A model generated the notes under the pieces. The model saw only the letters and a list, made by a program, of their open reading frames with translations. It made no database searches and was not told the DNA's origin. From Streptomyces venezuelae ATCC 10712 (GTDB lineage: Bacteria > Actinomycetota > Actinomycetes > Streptomycetales > Streptomycetaceae): a stretch of DNA of 64,000 bases. The position numbers were made by a program, and so were the translations under genes. Below, piece by piece: positions 1 to 6,302 of this stretch. How positions within the stretch are numbered: position 1 is the first letter of the stretch; each line of letters begins with the position of its first letter. The DNA lies in NCBI RefSeq assembly GCF_008639165.1, contig NZ_CP029197.1, positions 5,584,001-5,648,000 of the forward strand, in the 5' to 3' direction.

Positions 1-1355
1 GCCATGCCGTTGGCGGCGGGGTTGAGCCACACCTGGCCGTCCCGCATCAGCGCGGGCGTGCCGGCTCCGACGGCGGAGAGCGTGGGCGCGGTGACCGGGG
101 TCCCCGCCGTGTCGGTGACGGTGGTGTGCGGGGTGACCCTGTCCCCGGGCTTGAGGGTCCGCAGCCATTCCCTGCCCTTGCCGATGCCCTGGAGGACGCG
201 TCCGCCCGCCGGTATCGGGCCGGGGGCGTCGCGGAGGGAGAGGACATCCCAGTTGCCGTTCATGACGACCTCGGTGACGGGCGTGCCCGCCCACTCCTTC
301 GCGGGTGCGGGCGTGGTGGTACCCCATTCGGGCCGGAAGACGACGATCTCGTTCGGGTCGTAGCAGATGCCGTTGCGCCAGGGGTCGAGGCGCGGCACGT
401 TCCCCAGGCTGGCGGTCTTCCGGAAGTCGTCGCCGACGCCTCCGCAGCCGAGGATCTGGCCCGCGACGCGGTTGACGCCGTCGACGTCCCGCTCGGTCTT
501 GTCGGGCGCGGTGATCCAGGTCCGGGACTTCACCTCGGTGATGCGGTGTCCGCCGCCCGCGGCGTTCAGGAGGAGGGCGGTGCGCCCGTTGTTGGGGGAG
601 CCGAGCAGGACGTTGTTCTTCATGTAGAGGCCTTGGGGGACGCCCTCGTGGCCCGTGAACGCGGTGTTGTTGATGGAGTCGATGTCGAATTCGGTGCCGT
701 TGACGGCGGCCAGCGCCCCGGCGGCCGCGGAGAGCTGCCGTACGGTCTCGGAGCCGGAGACGTTCGTGCCGTGCTCGGTGCGCAGGTCGACCTGGGCGTC
801 GGGCCGGACGGTGATGACCCGGATCTGCCAGGGGCCACGGCTGTCGGCGTTCGTCTCGGCTGTGTACAGGGTGCGCGAGTCGGCGAACCCCTTGGTCTTC
901 AGCTCCTCCTGGAGGGCCTTGGCCTCCGTCGCGGTGGCGTACGAGCCGACGTGGACGCCGTAGAACGTCTGGGCGTACGTGTCGGCGGTGGCGGGGGAGT
1001 CGAGGGGCACGACCCGTGCGTCCCCGTACCCGGCGGTCCGCAGCCTCTCCGCGAGGGCGGTGGCGGTGGTCTTGCCCGTGGTCACCTCCTGCCCGTCGTC
1101 GTACCGCACCCAGACCGTCCACACGTCGTTCGCCGCGCCCTGGGTGAACACCCGGTAGGTGACGCCGGGGGCCAGTTCCTTGGACCCGGTCTTCGGCGCC
1201 GAGTGGTCGCCCAGCGGGAAGACCGCGCCGAGCGGGGGGTGGTCGGGGGTGGGTTCGGCCGTGGCCGGGGTGGTGAGCTGGAGGGACGAGGCGACGAGAA
1301 GCACGGCGCCGGCGCGCGCGGCCCTCCGGGACAGGGGGGAGGAAGATCGAATCAC
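1..1355 (-). CDS. Secreted SPOR and phosphodiester glycosidase (NAGPA-like) protein, 3' end outside the window
   Basis: Read on the minus strand from a GTG at 1355; the frame stays open to position 1, so the C terminus lies outside. The first ~35 residues form a secretion signal (Arg-rich start, hydrophobic AGAVLLVASSLQL, cleavage near ATAEP). A SPOR-like segment at roughly residues 90-165 (FYGVHVGSYATATEAKALQ) suggests cell-wall glycan binding. It is followed by a phosphodiester glycosidase-like region (AAVNGTEFDIDSINNTAF, later GCGGVGDD and the TEVVMNGNWD segment). Family knowledge: NAGPA-type domains cleave sugar phosphodiesters and some act on exopolysaccharide. The substrate is unknown. 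A long plus-strand frame over this region is its shadow. Confidence 0.8.
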   Translation of the reverse strand, partial: MIRSSSPLSRRAARAGAVLLVASSLQLTTPATAEPTPDHPPLGAVFPLGDHSAPKTGSKELAPGVTYRVFTQGAANDVWTVWVRYDDGQEVTTGKTTATALAERLRTAGYGDARVVPLDSPATADTYAQTFYGVHVGSYATATEAKALQEELKTKGFADSRTLYTAETNADSRGPWQIRVITVRPDAQVDLRTEHGTNVSGSETVRQLSAAAGALAAVNGTEFDIDSINNTAFTGHEGVPQGLYMKNNVLLGSPNNGRTALLLNAAGGGHRITEVKSRTWITAPDKTERDVDGVNRVAGQILGCGGVGDDFRKTASLGNVPRLDPWRNGICYDPNEIVVFRPEWGTTTPAPAKEWAGTPVTEVVMNGNWDVLSLRDAPGPIPAGGRVLQGIGKGREWLRTLKPGDRVTPHTTVTDTAGTPVTAPTLSAVGAGTPALMRDGQVWLNPAANGM

Positions 1356-1400
1356 GGGAACTAGACACACGGCCGGGGCACAGGGTTGCCCCGGCCGGCG

Positions 1401-1643
1401 TCAGTTCGCCGCGCCGACGAAGGCGTCCCAGGCGGTGGGGGAGACGGTGAAGACGGGGCTGGTCTCCCCGAGCTTGGAGTCCCGGACGTGCACGGCGGCG
1501 GGGTGGGCGGCCACCTCGACGCAAGCGCCGCCCTCGCTGCCGCTGTAGCTCGACTTGCGCCAGTCGTAGGCGACTTCGAGGCAGGCGCCGCCCTCGTCGC
1601 CGCTGTAGCTGGACTTGAACCACGAAAGTGCTGCTGCGCTCAT
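1401..1643 (-). CDS. DUF397 small protein with duplicated N-terminal motif
   Basis: An 80-residue DUF397 protein. The core WFKSSYSG...GGACLEVA is followed at once by a second copy, WRKSSYSG...GGACVEVA, so the motif is present twice, 20 residues apart. The C-terminal half (VHVRDSKLG...FTVSPTAWDAF) is single and typical. Its start overlaps the stop of the upstream XRE regulator (ATGA at 1640-1643), implying translational coupling. In Streptomyces, DUF397 proteins are usual partners of WhiJ-like XRE regulators and are thought to modulate their DNA binding. That role here is inferred from family and context. Confidence 0.9.
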   Translation of the reverse strand: MSAAALSWFKSSYSGDEGGACLEVAYDWRKSSYSGSEGGACVEVAAHPAAVHVRDSKLGETSPVFTVSPTAWDAFVGAAN

Positions 1644-2467
1644 GTCACTCCTGCCAGGCGTTCCAGCAGGCCCATGGTGTCCTCGGGTGTCAGGGCCTGT
1701 GACCGCAGCATTCCATACTTGGCCTGGAGGATGCCGACCTCGTCGGGGTCGTCGATGAGGAAGCTGACGCGCTGCCCTTCGATGTAGGCGACGTGCTCGT
1801 GGGCGGGCGTCTCGATGAGCACCATGGGCCCGTTGAGCCCCGCGTGTGTGGTCCGCGACTTCGGGATGATCTGGAGGGCGAGGAAGGGGAGTTCGGCCAT
1901 CTCACGCAGGTGGAGGACCTGCCCCCGCAGCACCTCGCGTCCGCCGATGGGCTGCTCCAGGATGGATTCGTTGAGCAGGAAGGACATCATCGGCGGCCAC
2001 GGCTTCTGCTCGAAGACCCGCTGGCGGTCGAGTCGGTCGAGCATCCGGTCCTCCGCTTCCTGCGGCGTGATCGGCGGATAGAGACAGTCGAAGACCGCGC
2101 GGGCGTATTCGGCGGTCTGAAGCAGCCCCGGGACGACCCCGTTCTCGTACCCCATGAGACTGAGCGCCTGCGCCTCCAGCTCGATGAACTCCTGCGCGAA
2201 CGCCGGGAACCGCTCCTTCTTCGGCGCCTTCCCGACGGCCACCGCCAGCGCGCCGCCCGTGTTCAGGATGCCGTCCAGCTCACCCGCGAGCCCCAGCCGC
2301 AGAGCCCGCCGCCCCTGTTCGATCGACCCCAGCGTCTCCAGTGCCACACACGCCTGCGTGGCCAACTGGGGCTGGGTCAGGCCCGCTTGTTTTCGGTAAA
2401 GCGCCAGAAGGGCGCCGACCACTTCCCACGAGGGGACCTTCTTCCTGGAGTTCGTACCGCGCTGCAT
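1640..2467 (-). CDS. XRE-family (WhiJ-like) helix-turn-helix regulator, DUF5753
   Basis: A 275-residue protein. Residues ~15-75 form an XRE helix-turn-helix (LYRKQAGLTQPQLATQACVA, then LGSIEQGRRA). Residues ~90-270 match the DUF5753 domain of these regulators (ELEAQALSLMGYENGVVPGLLQTAEYARAV and DRQRVFE). It is the first gene of a two-gene minus-strand operon with the DUF397 gene and is divergent from an HATPase gene. The shared intergenic region has a perfect palindrome that is a good candidate operator. XRE + DUF397 + ATPase is a recurrent Streptomyces arrangement linked to development and antibiotic control; the target of this copy is not known. Confidence 0.92.
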   Translation of the reverse strand: MQRGTNSRKKVPSWEVVGALLALYRKQAGLTQPQLATQACVALETLGSIEQGRRALRLGLAGELDGILNTGGALAVAVGKAPKKERFPAFAQEFIELEAQALSLMGYENGVVPGLLQTAEYARAVFDCLYPPITPQEAEDRMLDRLDRQRVFEQKPWPPMMSFLLNESILEQPIGGREVLRGQVLHLREMAELPFLALQIIPKSRTTHAGLNGPMVLIETPAHEHVAYIEGQRVSFLIDDPDEVGILQAKYGMLRSQALTPEDTMGLLERLAGVT

Positions 2468-2512
2468 GAGCGGTGCCTTCCCCGCTCCGTACGTACTCGA
2501 CGCGTTCCGGAC

Positions 2513-2533
2513 CCGTACAAAGAATTTGTACGG
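2513..2533. promoter_or_regulatory. Perfect 9-3-9 palindrome between XRE and HATPase genes
   Basis: Arms CCGTACAAA and TTTGTACGG are exact reverse complements around the spacer GAA. It lies 46 bases before the XRE start and 48 before the ATPase ATG. A second GTAC-rich element, CCGTACGTAC, sits at 2488-2497. This is the only AT-rich stretch here. It is probably the binding site of the XRE regulator, controlling both directions; the assignment is inferred. Confidence 0.65.
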
Positions 2534-2580
2534 CTCGATGCCCTGGGGCGGGTGGGCCGCCGCAGGCCACCGTGAGCGTC

Positions 2581-3006
2581 ATGAGCGACGAACTCCCCCT
2601 GTTCCGCGAGGCCTTCTACCGCCGCGAACGCCGGTCCGTACCCCTCGCCCGCGACTTCGCCCGCAAGGCGCTCGCCGACTGGGGTCTGGACGCGCGTGCG
2701 GACGACGTACTGGTGTGCGTGAGCGAACTCGCCACCAACGCCCTCCGGCACGGCGTCCCGCCCGGCCGCGGCTACCGCCTCCACCTGTACCTGGAGCGGC
2801 CCGGCCCGCTCCGTGTCGAGGTCCACGACAGCGGCGACGGGACCCCGGCCGTCCGGGAGCCGTCCGGCGAGTCGGGCAGGGGCCTGCTCCTCGTCGGCGC
2901 CCTGGCCGACCGCTGGGGCGTGGGGGCGCGCCATCCCGGCAAGATCGTCTGGTGCGAGTTCGCCCCTGCGGAGGGCGGCCCCGAGGCCTTCCCGGACAGC
3001 CCCTAG
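2581..3006 (+). CDS. HATPase_c_2 ATP-binding protein (anti-sigma/RsbW-like kinase)
   Basis: About 141 residues from ATG 2581 (MSDELPLFREAF); GTG 2572 is an alternative. GHKL ATPase boxes are visible: N box VSELATNALRHG, G1 box HDSGDGTP, G2 box GRGLLLVGALADRWG. Such single-domain proteins resemble RsbW/SpoIIAB anti-sigma kinases, and dozens occur per Streptomyces genome. The gene is divergent from the XRE/DUF397 pair across the palindrome, so the three probably form one regulatory set. The partner sigma factor or anti-anti-sigma protein is not in the window. Confidence 0.88.
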   Translation: MSDELPLFREAFYRRERRSVPLARDFARKALADWGLDARADDVLVCVSELATNALRHGVPPGRGYRLHLYLERPGPLRVEVHDSGDGTPAVREPSGESGRGLLLVGALADRWGVGARHPGKIVWCEFAPAEGGPEAFPDSP

Positions 3007-3117
3007 CCGTGTTCCCGCGGGTCATGCGGTCTTGCGTCCGCTTGCCGGGAATCGGATCGCCGTCAACGGGGTTGGTGCGGGGACGAGCCGATCATCGGAG
3101 GGTCATGCGAGATTCAG

Positions 3118-4116
3118 GTGTACGAAGTGGGCGGTCCCGAGGTGCTGCGGGAGACCGAGGTGGACCAGCCGCGGCCGGGTCCGGGCGAGGCGGTCGTGGA
3201 GGTCGCCGCATCCGGGGTCAACTTCCTCGACGTCTACCACCGCGAAGGCCGGTACACCCTCCCGCTGCCCTTCACCCCGGGCGCCGAGGGCGCCGGCACG
3301 GTCGTCGAGGTCGGACCCGGCGTCACCGACGTCGCGGTCGGGGACCGGGTCGGTTGGGTGGAGATTCCCGGCACGTATGCCGAGCGGGCCGTCGTGGACG
3401 CCTCCCGGCTGGTGCCGCTGCCCGACGACATCGACTTCGAGACCGCCGCAGCCGTGCTCCTGCAAGGCATGACCGCGCACTATCTCATCAAGGACGCCTA
3501 CCCGGTTCAGGCGGGCGACACGGTGCTCGTGCACGCGGCCGCCGGTGGCATGGGGCTGCTGCTGACCCAGCTCATCACCCATCTCGGCGGCAGGGTGATC
3601 GGCACGACGTCGACCGCGGCGAAGGCCGAGCTGGCGAAGCGTGCCGGGGCCGCCGAGGTGATCCTTTCTTCCGCGGTCGACGATCTCGCGGCCGAGGTGC
3701 GGCGGCTGGGCGGCGGTCAGGGACTGCCGGTCGTCTTCGACGGCGTCGGCGCGCACACCTTCGATGCGAGCCTCGCCAGCCTGCGAACCCGCGGCCATCT
3801 CGTGCTCTTCGGCGCGGCGAGTGGTGCCGTGCCGCCGTTCGATCCGATCCGGCTCGCCCACGGCGGTTCGCTGACTCTGATCCGGCCCAGCCTCGGGGAC
3901 TTCATCGCCGATCGGTCCGAACTGCTCCGACGGGCCGCCGATGTGTTCGCGTGGGTGCGTTCCAAGGCGCTTGAGGTCACCGTGACGGGCCGTTACGCCT
4001 TGTCCGAGGCCGCCCAGGCCCACAGCGACCTGGAGGCTCGGCGTACCACCGGCAAGCTGCTCGTCATACCCGGCGCGGCCGCGGACCTCCCGGGCCTTCC
4101 GGGCCGGAGCGGCTAA
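3118..4116 (+). CDS. Quinone oxidoreductase (zinc-independent MDR family)
   Basis: A 332-residue NADPH:quinone reductase-like enzyme. It has an N-terminal GroES-like half (GVNFLDVYHREGRYTLPLPF, then PGAEGAGTVVEVGPGV) and a Rossmann half with VLVHAAAGGMGLLLTQ at ~residues 139-154. The GTG start at 3118 leaves an N terminus missing the usual M-x-A/I-I-Q-V residues. An ATG at 3105, just after GGAGGG, reads M-R-I-Q-V in register if one base of GAGATT is removed, so either a one-base insertion or non-standard initiation is present. It ends convergently with the next gene, overlapping 4 bases. Confidence 0.85.
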   Translation: MYEVGGPEVLRETEVDQPRPGPGEAVVEVAASGVNFLDVYHREGRYTLPLPFTPGAEGAGTVVEVGPGVTDVAVGDRVGWVEIPGTYAERAVVDASRLVPLPDDIDFETAAAVLLQGMTAHYLIKDAYPVQAGDTVLVHAAAGGMGLLLTQLITHLGGRVIGTTSTAAKAELAKRAGAAEVILSSAVDDLAAEVRRLGGGQGLPVVFDGVGAHTFDASLASLRTRGHLVLFGAASGAVPPFDPIRLAHGGSLTLIRPSLGDFIADRSELLRRAADVFAWVRSKALEVTVTGRYALSEAAQAHSDLEARRTTGKLLVIPGAAADLPGLPGRSG

Positions 4117-4457
4117 CCGGCGAGCAGGGCGAGCATCTGGCGGACCGCCTCCGCCACCGGGGCGCCGACCTCGCCGACGAGGGCGGCGACCCCGGCGGCG
4201 GTGCCGAGGGCGCGGCGGAAGGCGCCGGGCGGCGCCCCGTCGCCCTGGCGGATGGTCTCCAGGGAGGCGTCGAGGACCTCGCGGTCCTCGGCGGACACCT
4301 GGCTCCTGAGGGTCTCGATCGCGCGGATCACGGCCTCGTACACGGCCTGCGGGTCCGTGCCCTGCTGGTGGTACTCGATCCGGCCGACCGCGCCGTCCCC
4401 GGAGGCGTTGTAGAAGTCGCGCATGCTGCCGATGTGGAATTCACCGTTCCCGCTCAT
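4113..4457 (-). CDS. Small protein with N-terminal GSMRDFYNASG motif, function unknown
   Basis: 114 residues, no family recognised with certainty. Residues 9-20 read IGSMRDFYNASG, continuing GAVGRIEYHQQG. The middle is a predicted helix (AVYEAVIRAIETLRSQVSAEDREVLDASLETIRQG). The C terminus is hydrophobic (AALVGEVGAPVAEAVRQMLALLAG). Its start overlaps the end of the upstream DUF6232 gene by 17 bases, so the two are probably co-translated. The same motif ends the upstream protein. It may be a self- or partner-interaction motif; that is inference. Confidence 0.78.
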   Translation of the reverse strand: MSGNGEFHIGSMRDFYNASGDGAVGRIEYHQQGTDPQAVYEAVIRAIETLRSQVSAEDREVLDASLETIRQGDGAPPGAFRRALGTAAGVAALVGEVGAPVAEAVRQMLALLAG

Positions 4458-4520
4458 GGCCCATCCTCCCCACGCTGCCCGGGCCGGACGCGTTGTAGAA
4501 GTCCCGCATGCTGCCGATGT
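4405..4520. repeat. 31-bp near-identical direct repeats in adjacent genes
   Basis: Copies at 4405-4435 and 4490-4520 differ at one base and lie exactly 85 bp apart. On the minus strand they encode the MRDFYNAS core at the C terminus of the DUF6232-like protein and near the N terminus of the following small protein. The arrangement points to a recent duplication or conversion of the motif-coding segment. Confidence 0.8.
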
Positions 4521-4986
4521 TGTAGGTGACCATCTGCTTGACGAAGCCGGTGAAGGCGGGGTCCTCGATGGCCCGCATGATGTCGCGCACGAGCTGGTGC
4601 ACCTCGTCGCGGTCCACGCTGGCGAGCAGCGTGAGCGGGTTGCCCGAGGTCTCGACGACCAGTGCGTAGTACGTCCTGGTGGACAGGGTGACGATCAGCC
4701 GGACGAGGAAGGCCGCCACGAGGACGGTCGCCGTGACCTTCGCCCCCCGGGCGATCAGCTCCTGGTCGCCGTAGGACAGTTCGTCGGCCTGGGCGAGTGC
4801 GAGGGCGACCACCAGGAGCAGGCCCACGCCCAGCACGGCCTTCGCGAAGGTCCCCACGGCCCGCGCCCGCCGGGGCTTGATGCTGACCGTCGTCGCCCGG
4901 GCGATGTTCTGCAGGGGATAGGCCGAGGCGCCGATCCAGAGCACCCGCTTGCTGACCTCGACCCTGATCACCTTGCGTCTGGCCAT
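4441..4986 (-). CDS. DUF6232-like membrane protein ending in the GSMRDFYNASG motif
   Basis: 181 residues from ATG 4986 (MARRKVIRVEVSKRVLWIG). The N-terminal part (YPLQNIARATTVSIKPRR) matches my recollection of actinobacterial DUF6232. Two membrane helices follow, around residues 42-64 (FAKAVLGVGLLLVVALALA) and 78-98 (AKVTATVLVAAFLVRLIVTL). A cytoplasmic segment (YYALVVETSGNPLTLLASVDRDEVHQLV) resembles a small-ligand or lipid-binding fold. The last ~25 residues carry IGSMRDFYNASG, duplicated in the next gene. The biological role is unknown. Confidence 0.78.
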   Translation of the reverse strand: MARRKVIRVEVSKRVLWIGASAYPLQNIARATTVSIKPRRARAVGTFAKAVLGVGLLLVVALALAQADELSYGDQELIARGAKVTATVLVAAFLVRLIVTLSTRTYYALVVETSGNPLTLLASVDRDEVHQLVRDIMRAIEDPAFTGFVKQMVTYNIGSMRDFYNASGPGSVGRMGHERER

Positions 4987-5145
4987 ACGACTCCCCCTCG
5001 AACCGCGCCGTGGCCGTGCGTCGCGCTCAGGATCCTCGCGAACACGCCTGGTCAGCAAGAGAAATTCGCGAAAGGACCGGCGCATCGATGTGAAACACTC
5101 CGCTCCGCTCCGTCGACCCTGACGGAGCGGGGGAGGGAACAGGAC

Positions 5146-6075
5146 ATGTCGATCGAACCCGCGGATTACGTCGCCCGGCTGCGCGCGCAGGCGAACGATC
5201 CGGGCCGCGAGGAGGCGCTGCGGCGCGACAGGACGGTACGGCGCCGCAGGATCGCCCTCGCGGCCGGCGCGGGGGTGCTGCTGCTCGGGGGATTCGGCTT
5301 CTGGCTGGCGGACGTGACGGGGGAGCGGCCGCCGTACGAGCCGTACGCCCCGGAGATGCTCTACGAGGCCTCCTGGCCCCGGGAATGGCCGTACTCGGAG
5401 AACATGCCGTTCCGGGACTCGCCCGCGTTCGACTGGGAGGCCGGGGCCGACGGGATCTACGTCCCCCAGCCGATGCCGTCCGGCGAGTTCACCCGGGAGG
5501 AGATCACCGCCGTGCTCGACGACGTGAAGACCCTGCTCGTCGGGACGAACCTCTCCGAGGAGACCCTGTTCGGCGGCTCCGAGCCGGCGGCGGCGCTCGC
5601 CCTGCTCGACCCGCGCGGAGCCGGCGCCGCCGTGCGGAAGGACCTGGTCACCCGCTTCGACCCCGACGAGGTGTACCTGCACGAGACGGGCATCAGGACG
5701 CGGGGCACCCTGACCCACGAGCTGTCGGCGGCGGGGGAGTTGGTGGTGCGCGCCGACTACAGCTTCGTGTATCCGCTGGTGTCCGCCTCGGCCGGCCGGG
5801 AGGTGCTTCCGGGCGTCCCCGAGGTGGCCCGGATCTCCGTACGGCGGCAGCTCACCGTCACGTCGAGGGGCGGGAAGCTCGTCCTGGGCGCGTACGCGAG
5901 CGAGGTCGGCAACCACGACTGCTCCGCGCCGAGGGACGGGTACCTCCACCCGCTCTTCGCCGAGGGGCGCTGGAAGGCGGCCCGGGCGGCCGAGGGGCCC
6001 CTGGTCGACCCGTACGGCGAGAAGCGGGTCCTCCCGAGCGGTCCCGGCCACTGCGTGACCCCGACCGGGACCTGA
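5146..6075 (+). CDS. Single-pass membrane protein of unknown function
   Basis: 309 residues from ATG 5146, preceded by GGGAGGG. The cytoplasmic N terminus is charged (ARLRAQANDPGREEALRRDRTVRRRR). One membrane helix follows at ~37-56 (IALAAGAGVLLLGGFGFWLA). The rest, ~250 residues, is predicted extracellular and rich in acidic and aromatic residues, with two Cys (near HDCSAPRDG and GHCVTPTGT) that could form a disulphide. I recognise no family. The segment VRADYSFVYPLVSAS and the polar beta-rich pattern resemble Streptomyces hypothetical membrane proteins often placed near secretion or signalling genes. Confidence 0.85.
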   Translation: MSIEPADYVARLRAQANDPGREEALRRDRTVRRRRIALAAGAGVLLLGGFGFWLADVTGERPPYEPYAPEMLYEASWPREWPYSENMPFRDSPAFDWEAGADGIYVPQPMPSGEFTREEITAVLDDVKTLLVGTNLSEETLFGGSEPAAALALLDPRGAGAAVRKDLVTRFDPDEVYLHETGIRTRGTLTHELSAAGELVVRADYSFVYPLVSASAGREVLPGVPEVARISVRRQLTVTSRGGKLVLGAYASEVGNHDCSAPRDGYLHPLFAEGRWKAARAAEGPLVDPYGEKRVLPSGPGHCVTPTGT

Positions 6076-6147
6076 GCCACGGAAGCGGCGCGGCGGCCGC
6101 TCGGCGAGGTCCCGGACCGGGACTCAGCCACGGACGCGGCGCGGCGG
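6063..6147. repeat. ~33-bp imperfect direct repeat spanning a stop codon
   Basis: Copies at 6063-6096 and 6115-6147 share GACCGGGAC, GAGCCACGGA/CAGCCACGGA and GCGGCGCGGCGG. The first copy overlaps the stop codon of the membrane-protein gene. This looks like a local duplication in GC-rich intergenic DNA; no function is evident. Confidence 0.6.
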
Positions 6148-6256
6148 GGCGGGGCGTCGCTTGGACTCCCGTGCCGTGCTCTTGGACGTTCACCGCCGCG
6201 CCCCCGTCGGGCCTTCTCTCTGTCATTCCGGCTCATTACCGTCGCCCCGGAACCAC

Positions 6257-6282
6257 CCAATGGCTCGAAGGCGAACCATTGG
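6257..6282. promoter_or_regulatory. Dyad upstream of phospholipase C
   Basis: CCAATGG at 6257-6263 and CCATTGG at 6276-6282 are exact reverse complements. Counting the adjacent bases, the arms match at 10 of 11 positions around the spacer AAGG. The dyad sits 10 bases before the GGAGG ribosome binding site (6292-6296) of the TTG start. It could be an operator, or an RNA hairpin affecting translation. The regulator is unknown. Confidence 0.5.
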
Positions 6283-6302
6283 CCGTCGACTGGAGGTCGG
6301 TC

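Noticed and set aside
126..1364. 412-residue plus-strand open frame
   Set aside because: Low-complexity Gly/Val/Arg translation typical of the antisense of GC-biased codons; the minus strand has a signal peptide, SPOR and glycosidase motifs.
6185..6205. GTTCACCG, a possible PHO box before phospholipase C
   Set aside because: PhoP sites need repeated 11-bp units; only one is present.
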